Shown piece after piece: positions 1 to 12,420 of a stretch of DNA of 64,000 nucleotides. The stretch comes from Plantago elongata (taxonomy: Eukaryota > Streptophyta > Magnoliopsida > Lamiales > Plantaginaceae), in NCBI GenBank assembly GCA_036897095.1, contig JAYMSP010000052.1, positions 1-64,000 of the forward strand, written 5' to 3'. Made by a program: the position numbers and the translations under genes. Every line of letters starts with the position of its first letter. The stretch's first letter is position 1. Under the pieces are notes generated by a model. It was not told where the DNA came from, made no database searches, and saw nothing but the letters and a program-made list of their open reading frames with translations.

Positions 1-149
1 TCATATAATAAACAAACTGAATGTGATCAAGTACATATCAATCCTAATAATGGTTGTCTCTAGGACATACATACTTTGAGATATAACCCTTGTGATAGCT
101 TTCAAAACTATTACTTATTTGGCTAGTCAGCCAAAGGTAATCCTCATGT

Positions 150-300
150 ATCATTCCTGTCTTTTGACAACGGGGACAGTCTGTCGAAAATCTCCCCAAA
201 AAACTACAGTCTTTACGTCAAATAACTTTACTTTTCTTGTTAGGTCACGGAGGAGGTCATCTAGTGCCTCTATCAGCTTGTGGTTCGCCATTGTTGCCTT
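150..300 (-). mobile_element. Helitron-type PIF1 helicase fragment
   Basis: On the minus strand from 300 to about 154 a frame reads ATMANHKLIEALDDLLRDL, then a Lys-rich stretch, then KTVVFWGDFRQTVPVV. The M-A-N...E-A-L-D...L-R-D...VVFxGDFRQxxPVV order is that of PIF1-like helicases carried by plant Helitrons (DExx-box region). The frame closes just after PVVKRQE and no other helicase motif is visible, so this is a short relic. No Helitron termini (5' TC, 3' hairpin-CTRR) were found nearby. Host PIF1 is a less likely source, because Helitron copies far outnumber it. Confidence 0.7.
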
Positions 301-774
301 GTCCCTTTTTTTTATTACTTTTTTATTTTAATTTTATATTAGTAAAATGGTAGTTTCTAAAATTTATTTGATAAAATAGGATTAATTCATAATTATTGAA
401 AATAATGTTGTTCAATTCAATATTGAATTTGAGTTATTTGTAATTTCATCCATTAAAATTTTAAAACGATGAAGTGATATATATCACTTCATTAAGTAGT
501 TATGTGTCACTTAGATATTGTATTGTGATAAAATGTCGACTTAAATGATTAAAATTGCGATAAAAGAAGAGAAATAGACAATCTTAAATTCAACATAAAA
601 TAGAAAGATCACTCATTATGAGGGGAAAGGGAAGTCTTTTGATAGACATGTCATCTTTGAATCGCCTAACTGATTTTCTTAATTAAGACGTGACATTTTC
701 ATCAATCATCATTGGAACGATAAATATGGCAATCAACATTAGGGCGATGTTCATGACACAAATGCTTACACCGT
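301..774. other. AT-rich intergenic DNA, nothing recognised
   Basis: This stretch is AT-rich and has short poly-A and poly-T runs. I see no coding frame, RNA gene or repeat boundary in it. Confidence 0.5.
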
Positions 775-922
775 GGGGCTGATTGACTAGGCATTTAAAT
801 GCTCCTATTTGATTCGATGAACATTGATTTAGCCGAAAATACACTTCAAATATTCCATTTTAATTCCATTCCAAATACAATTTCACCAAAATTTCCATTT
901 AAATGCCATGCCAATCAGCCCC
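775..922. mobile_element. MITE, GGGGCTGATTG terminal inverted repeats (short form)
   Basis: The 148-bp element starts GGGGCTGATTG and ends CAATCAGCCCC, a perfect 11-bp inverted terminal repeat. Both ends carry ATTTAAATG near the terminus, as do the two longer relatives at 54230-54478 and 54957-55198. There is no coding capacity. The flanks share TTACAC a few bases out on each side, which may be a blurred target-site duplication. Confidence 0.75.
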
Positions 923-1168
923 TGTTACACTGATAACGAAACTAAAATTAACTTGACTACATCAAATTAAATACCAAAAATGAAAAAAAAACTACATTGT
1001 AGAAAAACCTAATCGCACACTGAATTTCCAGTCCATTGAGGAAAAACTTGGGATTAATACAGACATATACCGAATGGGAAAAATTGAGCACTACAACTTG
1101 TCTTGCTTGATCGAAATGATAAGGCCGAATTAGTCGCATACGCACAAAATAAATACAAATTGAAACGA

Positions 1169-1375
1169 TTAGCGATAAGATTTGAGAATACTTCCACAAA
1201 AAGAGCAAATGATGGCCTTCCATGACGTCCAATATATTGGAATGCAACAAAACCTCGTCAGTGTTCGCATGTCTGCCACCATGGCACCATGTCGGCACCG
1301 GGAGCACAGTCCCGCCACCGGCTTCGTCCGCCTCACAACTCTTTTCTGATCCACCAGAAAGCACAAGCAAACCAT
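1169..1375 (-). CDS. Small Cys-rich conserved plant protein of unknown function (68 aa)
   Basis: A single uninterrupted frame of 68 residues starts with MVCLCFLVDQKR and ends SILKSYR. It contains CSRC at residues 24-27, a C-C pair near residue 43, and CSFC near 57-60. The two CxxC pairs about 33 residues apart look like a zinc-ribbon arrangement. From memory, short plant proteins with an N-terminal MVCxCFLVDQ and a C-terminal KSWxAIICTFCG...SYR are conserved among land plants without known function, and this matches them closely. The ATG at 1375 is preferred because similarity begins there; the frame continues upstream for 20 residues that look like leader. There is no transmembrane segment or signal peptide beyond the slightly hydrophobic start. 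A longer overlapping frame at 957-1370 is a shadow. Confidence 0.72.
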   Translation of the reverse strand: MVCLCFLVDQKRVVRRTKPVAGLCSRCRHGAMVADMRTLTRFCCIPIYWTSWKAIICSFCGSILKSYR

Positions 1376-2199
1376 ATAAAAATGAGATACGACACTAGCT
1401 AGTAATTGAGTTAAAAGCTTCAATCTTATATACACGAAATTTGAATGGGATCGACTAGCTTTTTTGGTTCTCCAGATGAAACACTTGTGATCACTTGTAA
1501 AGCTGGTTGGCCATATATATGGTAGGATGGTGGAACCATACCATTTACGAAGCTACATGGGAACATGATTTCATAAATGATGTGATATCATGGTATGGAA
1601 TATAATACTTGATTGCAGAGATTAGCCCCTCCTATTTTGGCATATTAGAGAAACATTTAAAAGTTTGTATTTATCACCAACGAGATAAAAGACATCAATG
1701 TTAAATTAAATAAGAGGTTGCGTGTAGAAGTTGAATTGAAGAGAAACTATATATAGTGTGATCGAAACAACTCATAAGCTAATATATTCTTGTAAATTAA
1801 TTTGAATAAGACAGATTTTGAAGATGTTATCATGCATCTACTTGAAATTTATAAATTTCGTATTTAAAAGGTGATATCTGCAATTTATTCACGTAAGTTA
1901 TATTTGTTGTAACTCTTTAAAAGTCAAAAAAGACAATCGGGCCTTACGCGTGTGCAATACATGTGTGGCCAAGGAGATGCAGAATTATAGTATATCATCA
2001 TCGGCATCAACTTTAAATTTGGCAGCAAAACCTGGGAAAATATTAGAGTTGGCAAGTGACGGGCAGTTGGTGGTTTGTTCGTAGGTTTTAATGAAGTTAC
2101 GATAGCCATACCGATTGATCGAACTTGTAGAAAATCGGCTCTACTTGTATTCGGACTTTATTTTAACTGAAAATTTATTTAAGTTCTATTTACTACTAT
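1376..2199. other. Intergenic, probable promoter of the small Cys-rich gene
   Basis: The sequence is AT-rich and lies immediately upstream of the minus-strand Cys-rich gene, so its left part should hold the promoter and leader. Short open frames near 1930-2110 on both strands match nothing I recognise. No repeat ends were seen. Confidence 0.45.
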
Positions 2200-2580
2200 C
2201 TTTTTAGTTCATTACGTGAACGTGTAACTTTTCAAACAAGCTAGCTAGTTTGAGAAATTAACCAAATTAACTTGTTAAGAAAAAAAGTTACATGACCAGC
2301 CACCTGCTAATTATTCAGCTATCAACTACCAGCTACCTTTTCAGCTAGTTTTGCTAAACAGGACCTTAGACGTTGTTTACCACTAGCTTCTCAGCCAGCT
2401 CTTCAGCTCTATAAGTTTTTTTTAATAAAATGTTCGTTACATAAACGCAGAGATTTTCAAACAAGCTAATTGGTTTGAAAAGCTAACCAAGTTATCTTGT
2501 TGGAAAAAAAAGCTATATAACCAGCTTTCAACTAATTATTTTGCTATCAACTTCAGCTAGTTTTGTTAAATAGAGCATTA
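2200..2580. mobile_element. Two adjacent copies of an AGCTAGTTTTGYTAAA MITE-like repeat
   Basis: Two diverged direct copies lie side by side, about 2220-2365 and 2370-2578. Each has CAAACAAGCTA...GTTTGA, AACCAA...TTAACTTGTT or similar, a poly-A block, CAGCTATCAACT, and the end CAGCTAGTTTTGYTAAA. The same words recur in the 28533-28795 element, whose ends are better preserved. No coding capacity is present. Confidence 0.5.
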
Positions 2581-3138
2581 TTAGAGTTCAGTTCAGCTCT
2601 GTCTGATTATATTTTATACTCCTAGTTCAGTTCAGTTTATTTCAATCAAATACACCTTAGTTTAGTTCATAAAAGTAATTAATTTTTTTTTGAGATAAAC
2701 AATAATTACATATATTTTTCTTTTGAGATAAAAATTAATTACAGTTAATGAGTACAATCTTAAATCATTCAGTGTAGTGTTATTGTCAGGTCAAAATGTG
2801 AAACAAAGTATAAAACACAAAGTTTTAAAAGAAACGTGTATTATAAAAGGTCATGTATACGGATTGATGTTATTAATAATATTTATAATATCTTAGAACA
2901 ATATTAAAAATTATTTTTTATATCATTTTTAAGTAATTCTTATCAACATTAGTCTCTCCTTAAAACTGTTCTAATGAGATTTAACTAGAATACTACGATA
3001 AATATCTCATTAGAATTTTAAACTTTTATTATTAATGTACTAGTTATTTTTCATTAATTATCCGATAATCATGTTAAATCGAGAGCAACATTTATCTGTT
3101 TATATCTATACAAATCGTTTCTTGATTTTCTGAATCTT

Positions 3139-3253
3139 TCTTAAAATAAATGTGATTTTTTTTTTAAACGGCAAAGGCGACTCGAACTCCCGACTTATTG
3201 ATGAGAGGTGAAGCGTCTTACCAACTGATTGTACTTTATTGTCTTAAAATAAA
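3139..3253 (-). mobile_element. Short tRNA-like SINE with 12-bp target duplication (family A)
   Basis: Read on the minus strand, the insert (3151-3241) has an A-box-like AGTTGGTAAG, a B-box AGTTCGAGTC, the tail GCCTTTGCCGTTT and then poly-A. It is flanked by TCTTAAAATAAA at 3139-3150 and 3242-3253, a perfect 12-bp target-site duplication that proves insertion by retroposition. Relatives in the window lie at 18688-18757, 24503-24551, 34250-34331 and 63287-63396. At about 80 bp it is close to a bare tRNA-derived unit. Confidence 0.8.
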
Positions 3254-5261
3254 CGTCATTGATTTCAAATTCTCAATATAATAAATTGTGGTCTCAATTT
3301 AAAATTATTCACTACTTAATATTATAATAGTTACATTAGTTATCCGATTAGGTCGTTTACATGCTTGCACTTCTCAGTCAAGAAAATACATCAAGTTTGG
3401 TCACTAGTCCCATGTCATCATGTTTATACTCCTCACCAGATGAAACCAAAATTCAAAGCATCTATACGATGCCATCTTTTCCTTTTCGTTGCAAATATTG
3501 CTATAGAAATAGGATTATAGTTGAAGACCATAACTCGATCTTGTTCAATGAATGACGTTCATTTAGAACAGAAAAATTGTCGGCTTAGTTTGAATGCGCG
3601 GAATTAGTTTTATGATTCTCTTATTACAAAAGAGAAAATTAATTCTTCCAGAAAAAGAGATGAAAAGAAAAATTCTAAAAGCAGAAACAACATCAATAGA
3701 ATTGTTATGCAGCTTTAGTTTTACTAATTTTCTAAATGACAAAAATACTCTATGAGAAATGATTAAACTGCCACAACCCAAAATTAGCCTCACATCTTTG
3801 AAAAAAATCTAGCCAAATACTATATTTATCACAAATATTGATCAGAAAATTAGAATCAGGTTTTGTCAAGCAAACGACTATAATTATTTGATTGATAAAT
3901 AATAATACAAATAATTAAGTTTATCTAAGAATCACCAAAAACAACAAAAGGTGACTTCAAATTGGGGGAAAACAGAGCCTACTAAATGAACTTGGCAATC
4001 GTCTCAAAACGTAGTATAATAGATAGAAACAGAGAAGTTGATAGCAAGAAATAGTGCACAAGTCAGATCAACAAATTTCTTCTTGTAAATTTTCTTAATT
4101 CAACTATTTTTTCTGAAAATTACGGGCGTTGCAGAACCTTTGATTAAGTTGGTGAAGATTCTTCAATAGTCTACCAACACATTTTAAAACCTAAATTTTT
4201 CAGAAATCTCAGATGGAACCAAATGATATTTAGTACCATGCTCCCATTGTTGAAGTACATGGACTCATTTTATTAAACGCAAGATATAATTTTAATATAT
4301 TATAAATAAAAATATAAAATTTTATTAATTTATGAAATAATCTATTAATTTTAAAATACTCAAAAAAACTTTTTTTATATATTTTACTATCTAACATGTG
4401 TCTTTGTTATCCAACTGTATTCTTTTATTCTTTTCCAAGTGTCGAAGTTTTATTCACTAAAACTTAGTAACTTATCTTGTTTTAGATTAAATTTCATTCT
4501 CTTCTTAAAAAAGAAAATGTTGCAAATGTTTTGATTAAATTCACCCAAGGCCCCAAATGATAACCAATTTTTGTCTATTTTCATTTTAATTTTCTCTATA
4601 CAAGATAATTTCTTAAGATACATAGGAATCAAAATTTTGGACAAACCCTTTTACCAGCCAAAACCAACAAGCTAGTTAGTTCTACAAATCTTACAACTAA
4701 CTTATCTTGAAACAGATGTATAATTTCAAAAAAGAAATAAAAAAATGTCAATTTTGTGTTGTCAACATTTTTAAGTTTCATGTATACGGAAAAACACATT
4801 TAAAATAGCAGTACGGAACACATTCACTGTTACTTCATCCCACATGACTTCCTATTAATTATTGAGCACCAAAATTTGAAGAATAAATACTCAACAGCCA
4901 GACCTTTTGTTGCAAACATTCAGAGAAACAAATGGACTCAAATTCGAACCTCGACAAAATTAACAGAACCAAAACCAACAACCACTATCCTGTAAAACAA
5001 CCCCTTTTCATCTCTTCCCTTGCATCATTTTATTATTCCAGCTAAAAGTCGGTAGCAGCCCAAGCAATGGCCATAAAAAGATCTCATCTGCGGTGAGATA
5101 GCTGCTTTGACAAAACTTCGAATGCTCCCTTTTCTTTTTGTCACATGTTCATGTACAGTCAAACTGATTTGGAACAAAATTGATGGTTGTTAGGCAGTAT
5201 ATGGACCAGCCCCCCTTTCTGGCGTAGTTCCTTTACAAGATGATACAGACTACAGAGCACC
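3254..5261. other. Intergenic; right part is probable eIF5B 3' UTR
   Basis: This AT-rich DNA has no recognised gene. A 64-codon frame at 3361-3555 (plus) and others on the minus strand match nothing I know. About 4900-5261 is less AT-rich and lies directly downstream of the eIF5B stop codon, so it is probably its 3' untranslated region, although no clear poly(A) signal was fixed. Confidence 0.45.
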
Positions 5262-8200
5262 TCAAGGTATCTTGAAGACCCTTTTCAAACTAAAGAGCAG
5301 TCTCGTCTCTTCCTTGGTGAGATCATTCTGCACATGGTTGAAGGGTCCAAAACGTAAGTATTACAGGAATATGGAGTATCAATATTATGATGACAGCACA
5401 GAATTTATACTAAATGCAATAGAAACCAATATACAAACCGCATAATGTTCTTTGAGTGCGTCAAGTGAGTTCCTAGAGATTTTGCTCACAAGCTCATCCT
5501 CCATCTCAAAATGTCGGCCAAACATTTTCTGTTGCTCCTCCGAATTACTGCCAATGATCTTTGAGCAGAAAGACATGGGTCAGAAAGGCATAATGATCAT
5601 CTATACAAAAGGATCTACTAAAATGAACCATAGTTCTCGTCTTGACCAAGGCACCAAGCATATGGGAAAATGAAAAGAAATCTTTAGCAAAAATTATTAT
5701 TTTTTTTACTGTTATTATTATTGTTGTAAAAAAACATTACTCGCTAAAACAAAAGGCTAATTTCACATACCTTAATGGCAACCTTCTGACCTTTCTTGGC
5801 AAAATCAACCGCTTTATGGTTATTCTCAATGGAAGCTATGCGACCAATTTCAATGAACTCCTTTTGTGGAACACATATAGGAGTGCCAATCTGCCAATCC
5901 AATTTGAATCAGATGATGAAATTCAAGTTAGAAGTAAACATTAGGACCTATATGAACAGGTCCTATAGATATATTCCAACAGTATGCATCTGTATGAAAT
6001 ATTGAAAACAATAGGATCCTTTAAATGTATCTGAAATCACCTTTGCAGTCCCTTCAGCAACTTCAACCCCCAAGACAATAGGATCCTTCTTATTGAAGAC
6101 ACAATTCGGCATGATCTTGAGAACACAAGGAAAAACCGCTTCATCTGCAGCTTCTTTCTTCTTTTCCTCCTTAATATTATCTATATAAGCCTTAAATTGA
6201 TCAAATAGGTGGTAAATAATGTCAGCAATGAATATCTTCACACCAAGTTCATCAGCAAGTTCACGAGCCTCCTGTGTTACTTTAACATCGAAAGCTAATA
6301 TTGTCGCATACTCCTTGTTCTTCTCAAGCATAACACTCGCCTTCATCACATCCTTCTTATGTACTGGGCCTATGCTAATGCCACTGACAGGTATGCTGAC
6401 TGCTGGTGACTTTAGGAACTCCAGTAATGCTTCTAATGACCCAAGAGTAGAGGCTTGAACATAAACTCCAACACCGCTTTTATCAATGCGACTCATTACT
6501 GACTTCATATCTTCCATAGCTGAGTCCTTGATGTCTTCTAGATCATCATCAGGTCCTACTACATATAAACTTGTGCCTGCAATTGCGTGCTCAAGGCCCT
6601 ATGTAGAGAAAAGGATTAACGGGGTATCAGCCAAATCAAAGAACAACTATATTTACATATTGCGTTTTAGTATAAACTTTGCAAGATGGTTATGTTTGAC
6701 GAGAGAGAAAAAAGTGCTTCTTAAACTAGCTAGTATGAATCAGAATATGTAATAATTAAAATTGCTTATACGTTTTTTACATGTTAAATAAAACTAATTA
6801 TAGGTATGTTTTATCCAAAGAATCGTTCCATAGCTCATGTGATATAAAAATCATCTTAATAGCATATGAATGGAATCAGAATAGCATAGTAATAGCGTAT
6901 TTTACAATATTAGCTTTCGATTTTTATATTTTTCATATAAAAATCTCCCGTGCCCCCAACATAGCTGGCCCAAACGAGAATTTGCTTGAAAGCTAAGTTG
7001 AATAGGATTAAGTATGTAAGCAAATAGACACGGTTCAGCTAACAACTTTGGTATCTGCTAGTTACAAGGTGCAGTTCATCAAGGATTACCCTATTGATAT
7101 ATTTGAACCAAACATTCATGTAGTGTAAGTGCATAACCATTTACAACATTCCTGTAGTACTCCTTCAGAGGTTTTGGAGTCAAAGACATGAATGAGTATG
7201 AGATACTTTACCTGTGCAGTGATCTTTATACCCTGGGCAGCCTTGATCTCTTTATGATGTAAGTAGGTTCCCTGTCATGAAACCAGGGTATAACTGTGAG
7301 ATTGTTTCAAGAATTAAGATATCTGATAATCTACCAATTTATGATGTAACATGTCATGATCATAATATTATTGGATTGATTCAAGGAGAATAAGAAAGTG
7401 TAAACATATATATATGTAACAATAAAATTACTCGAGTAGCTTCAAGAAGATAAAAATAAATAAATCAGGGCACAAGAAAGCAGAAGAAAATACCAAAAGA
7501 AGATAAATATGTAGGAACTAAGTAGTAGATACCAGGACACTTGACCCTGGTACCAACAATCATACATAAAGGGTACCAATACCATACAGATTAATGATGA
7601 ATAAGTCAATGCTAACAATGTTTGACCAATTGCAGAGAAGACTAAGAAAGTGTTAACGCAAACGTAGCAACTATAATACTTAACTTCATTAAAAAAAAAA
7701 ATCAACATAATAAAATTAAACAAACAAATAACCAGGGTGCTAGAGAAGCTAAAGAAGAATACTGAAGTAAGATAGAGATGTGGTTGTATATACCAGGGCA
7801 CCTGTACATTGTTACCAAAGCACATCTATAAAATGCAGTACTAAAATAGTCTTTTCTAGCCTTCTTATTATTTTGAGTTCTCGTTCCTGCAAAAGAAGTC
7901 TACATGGTTCCATTAAGATACTTATTATTATCAGCTATGTATTTTGCCTCTTATAGATTCTAAACCTAGCAAAAGCAGATCAATATTTGAAAGAAAAATA
8001 ATACTTCATGAACATATTTGGCAGACAAGCCGGAAAATTATTGCTGATTTGGTGATCAATGGGACATCATATCACATAAAACGTTAAAACAAAAATAATT
8101 CAAAAACATGCTAACACGGCAACACTGAAACAGTGTTGATTTCTATTACACTTTTTTTATACTCATTGCAAGAGCCATTGCGTATGTAACATATGTGACA

Positions 8201-11200
8201 TGTCCATGTGCAACTTCAAGTAGATAGAATCCAAACTTTCTAAGCCAAAAATATTACAGTACAATGAGGTATGTAGAAAAAAGTACTGGGAAAAATCAAA
8301 TTATGGAACAGTTATCAGAGAAGAGCCATGTGAGATTAAATAGTCTTCACCTTGACTCGAAGCTCTTTCATCGGATGGGGTGTCAACAGTGCTCTGATTG
8401 AAGTTACAATTGGTCCCTAAACATTGTGCACCAGAGGGATAAGTTTCTACTTGAAAGTGAAACTATTTAAATTGAACAAAAATAATTATGAAAAACTTAC
8501 CTGCAAACCACAAACAACTACTTGATCTCCTTCGTGAAGCACACCATTGACTAATACCACGTCTATTGTTGTTCCGTGCCCTTCAATAACTTTAACCTCC
8601 AAAACAGTACACTGCCACAACTCTAGTGTTAAAAAATCAATTGTCATGCCAAACTGACATAGTTGGTAGAGAGAAACAAAAGTGAACCTGGACTTCATTG
8701 CTGAATGTAAGTCTGTTAATCATTGTCTTCTGAGTCCACTGAACAAGTAGTAATAGTAAATCAGGAATGCCTTCGCCACTGGTACAGCAAAATAAACAAA
8801 ATGTTAACATCGAATTAGTAGGTTCTGAGGATTAACAAATGCTAGGTCAGTAAAGAAACACTGTAGCAAATAATTGAGGCAACAAGAACCTTATAGCACT
8901 GGTTGGGACAATGCTAAAGGTTTCCCCCATCTCTTTGTTCTTGTAATACAACTCGGTATTCAGTCCTTGCATCTTGAATTCTGTGATGATCTAAAATAAC
9001 GAAATTGCAAATATGTAAGACAGATATAAAAGAAATTGAATACTTGAGGACAAAACAAAAGTAACCTCAGTCAGTCGCCTGTTGAACTCATTTTGAACAT
9101 CTTTTGTTTGCTGCTTCATCGCCTTCGCAATTGGCGCGTTTTTGCAAGTTTTCCATCCATAAAGTCTGTCAACCTACAAAGTTGGTTATGAAAATGAATT
9201 AATCTAACGAGAAAAAGTAATTGTATGAATAAAACAATATAGGTCTGGAGGACTCTGCAAGCACATTTTTTAAATGACTCACTTTATTCAAGGCGACTAT
9301 GAATTCAGTATCTCTCATCCTCAAAAGATTGAGGGATTCAATTGTTTGTGGCTCCAATCCATGCATAATATCAACAACCAAGATTGCAATGTCACATAAC
9401 CCTGATCCTCGAGATCGTAGGTTAGTGAAAGACTCGTGTCCGGGAGTGTCAATGACTAACAGACCCGGGACATTCAGCTTCGCATCAGCTTTCAGTTCCT
9501 TGGTTCTCTCACGTATGTTCTTAGCAGGGAAATATGTTGCTCCAATTTGCTGTGTAATACCACCAGCCTCGCCTCCTTGGACATCAGTGCCTCTTATGCA
9601 ATCAAGCAACTTTGTTTTACCAGTATCAACATGGCCCATAATACAGCATATTGGCGAGCGAAGGTCTTGCTGACTCTCAACCGGAGAGGATTTGTTTGTG
9701 TCTGAATTAGCAGTAACTTTATTACCTTCAGTAGCTGCGGCATGTGTTACAACTGAGGTAATTTTTTCCCGATCGATAGGCTTGGTTGCCCCAGAACGAA
9801 GTTGAACATCTTGAGTAGAAGTCTTTGTAGTCTTTAACTCCTTAGCTGATGCTTCAGGCTCTGATTCAACTTCTTCGTCAGAAAATGCACTTTTCCCAGG
9901 CAACTTCAAATCAGCTTCATCCCAGCTTTTAGCATCCCATTCTTCATCATCATCGGCATCATCACCATCAGCATCACCATCATCAGCTCCTCCCTTTTCT
10001 GATTGATTCTCGTTGACATCATAATTAACTTCAGATTTATCATCAGCACCTGACGACTCTGCTTTCTCAACATCTTCCACTTCTGCAGCGTCTACCTCGG
10101 TTTTAGGTTCTTCCTCAACTTCTAGAGGAGCTGCTCCATTAGATTGAGCTTGTGGTTTTGTCTTTTTCTTCTGGTAAAGAGGCTTTTTGGTAGCTGGACG
10201 AGAAGACTCCCCCAATTGCAGGTCCCCTGATTTGGCCAGAAGCTGAATTCTCAGTGCCTCTCGCCTTTTATTTGCTTCCTTCTGCTTCGCAGTTAAATAG
10301 GTCCCATCTTTTTTCTTCTGCTCAATCTTCTCCTTTATTTTTTCCTTCTTTAAGCGCTTTTTCTCTTCCGCTTGTCGTTCTAGTTCTTCTAATCGCAGCC
10401 TTTCCTCCTCCTCTTTTCTCAGCCTCTCTTCTTCTTCCCGTTCCCTCTGCAGTCTTTGTTCCTCAGCTCTGGCAAGTCTCTCTTGCATCTCCCGGACATG
10501 CTTTGGGACTTTCTTTTCGGGCACTTTACTTTTAACATCAGGTTTTGTTTCCTCCTGCTTTTCCTCAGCTGCAGCTGCCTTCTTCTCTTTTTCTTTATCC
10601 TTCTTTTTCTTTTTCTTCTTTGATGTAACTGACTCCTCAGGTCCTTCTGCTTCTTTTGTAGCAGCAGCACCTTCCAGATCAGGCTGACTTTGTACATTTT
10701 CCCCAGGTGGAGCTGCAGCAGAAGTGGAAGCAGGTTGTGAGACAGGTGCCCCTCCAATTTCAGCTAATATCTTGTCGAGGTCATCTTCTTCCTCACCAGC
10801 TTTCCCACCCTTCTTCTTCTTCTTTTTGTTTTTGTTCTTTGATGTGGTTTCTGTTGCAGGCTCACTGGTCGTTTTACTAAGGACTTCTGTATTAACTCGA
10901 TCAGGTTCAGTGACTTCCGAAGATGCCTCATTGATCCCATTTTCCAGCACACTATCGGAACCGCTCTTTTTCTTCTTAGATGACTTCTTTTTACCTGAAA
11001 ATTTAATTGCTGATATATCTTCATCTTGATCATCACTCTCACCATCCCCACCCTTCGGCACAGAAATATCCTGGTCAATTTCTTCATCAAGAACAGCTGC
11101 ACTAAATGAATTTTCAGGAACCTTCTTCGAACCCTTCGATGACTTTTTTTTCTTTCCTGAAAACGATATCACAGGGACATCCTCATCATCATCTATCACA

Positions 11201-11910
11201 GCTGAATCCTCATCCTCGTCATCAGAAAGTGCAGCAAAGGCCGAAGAGCTAAACGCACTTCCAGCACCTCCCTTCTTTGATTTTGATGGCTTCTTTTTCC
11301 CCTTAAATGAAACAATATCCTCGCCATCCACCTCATCATCATCATCCTTCAGACCACCTTCCTCACTGTCCTCATTATCATCTTCTCCCAATAACCCAAA
11401 ACCACCTCCTCCTTTTTTTGATTTAGATGGCTTCTTTTTCCCCTTGAATGCAACAACATCCTCACCATCCTCCTCCTCATCATCATCATCATCATCATCA
11501 TCATTCAGCCCACCTTCATCACCACCCTCACTATCATCTTCTCCCAATAACCCAAAACCGGAAGCACTAAATGTACTATTACTTCCACCCTTTCTACCTT
11601 TTCCCTTCTTTTTACCCGAAAACTTAATAACCGGAGCATCATCTTCCTCGCCCTCTTCATCTACCCTACTATCCCCAACTTCATCATCCTCATCCTTAAC
11701 TTCCACCTTCTTATTCCCTCCCTTCTTCCCCTTCTTTTTATTACCCACCGGCGCTACCTTCTCTTCCTGTGCCGCAACCTCCTCCGACAACTCCGTCCCC
11801 ATTGAATACTCATCATCATCAACCACAAACCCCTTCTTCTTCGACTTACCTCCCCCACCCAAAGCAGCACCACCTTCCTCGTCACGAACAGTCGGCTTCT
11901 TCCTCCCCAT
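5262..11910 (-). CDS. eIF5B: Eukaryotic translation initiation factor 5B (eIF5B), 1342 aa
   Basis: eIF5B is the ribosome-dependent GTPase that joins the 60S subunit to the 48S complex after start-codon selection. Coding exons (minus): 9283-11910, 9066-9173, 8890-8990, 8688-8778, 8501-8611, 8351-8416, 7212-7271, 6041-6598, 5771-5890, 5439-5558, 5262-5327. All introns are GT-AG and the sum is 1343 codons. The first exon holds a roughly 750-residue low-complexity N-terminus of Lys-rich ([13 protein letters not shown]) and Asp/Glu-rich blocks, a coiled Glu/Arg/Lys helix, then the G domain: P-loop GHVDTGKT at 759-766, DTPGHE at 821-826, and NK at 875-876. Intron 1 splits the NKVD guanine-specificity motif exactly. 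Later exons supply domain II, domain III (exon 8) and C-terminal domain IV. The start is the ATG at 11908-11910; the codon before it is TTG. Length suits plant eIF5B. Confidence 0.96.
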
Positions 11911-11935
11911 CAAACTCTCGTTAGCGAAATCTAGT

Positions 11936-12077
11936 CTATCAAATTAAGTCCCAGGAACACACCAGAGCTTCAATACGAATGCAATAAAAACACCAAATAC
12001 AAATCAACCCCCAATGAACACGCAAGAGAACATAAAATTCAGAACAAATAACAAAAACGTCAGAAACAAACACTTAC
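11936..12077 (-). other. Probable 5' UTR intron of eIF5B
   Basis: On the minus strand a strong donor, CTAT followed by GTAAGTG, has its GT at 12077-12076. A pyrimidine-rich tract ending TTTGATAG gives an acceptor at 11936, 25 bases before the ATG. Leader introns next to the start codon are common in plant translation-factor genes. The untranslated exon would continue upstream to roughly 12250. Confidence 0.55.
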
Positions 12078-12420
12078 ATAGAATTTAAACGATATTAAAT
12101 CCAGACTTGAATCCTGGTCTGATCGGAATCGGCGAATGATCTGAGAAAATTGAGACCGGTGCGGCGAGCGACTTCACGGCAGGTGGAACTTCACACGGCG
12201 GCGGTGTGGAGGCAATTTGGTGGAGATGTTGAGAGGATTTGCAGTGTGTAGAGTTAATTTGGTGGAGAAGAACGAGTGTGAGCTAGGGTACCCAGAGAAA
12301 CTCGGGTTAACAATGTAAAAGAACCAAACCGGACTTTTTCATATTCTAATGAAAAATCACTGTTCCTGAACGATTAGGATAGAATTTGAATGATGTTTTT
12401 CAATTGAAATTGAATTTTTT
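12078..12420 (-). promoter_or_regulatory. eIF5B leader and probable promoter
   Basis: The stretch from 12080 to about 12300 is GC-richer than its surroundings and has the look of a 5' leader (GATTCCGATC, CACCGGTCTC-like words). It passes into AT-rich DNA beyond 12330. No TATA box was placed with confidence. Confidence 0.4.

Noticed and set aside
957-1370. A 137-codon minus frame overlapping the Cys-rich gene
   Set aside because: It is in another frame, has no familiar motif, and the 68-residue frame beside it is conserved.
11444-11947. A Ser/Pro-rich 167-codon frame on the plus strand
   Set aside because: It is the complement of the Asp/Glu/Lys-rich eIF5B exon and so a shadow.
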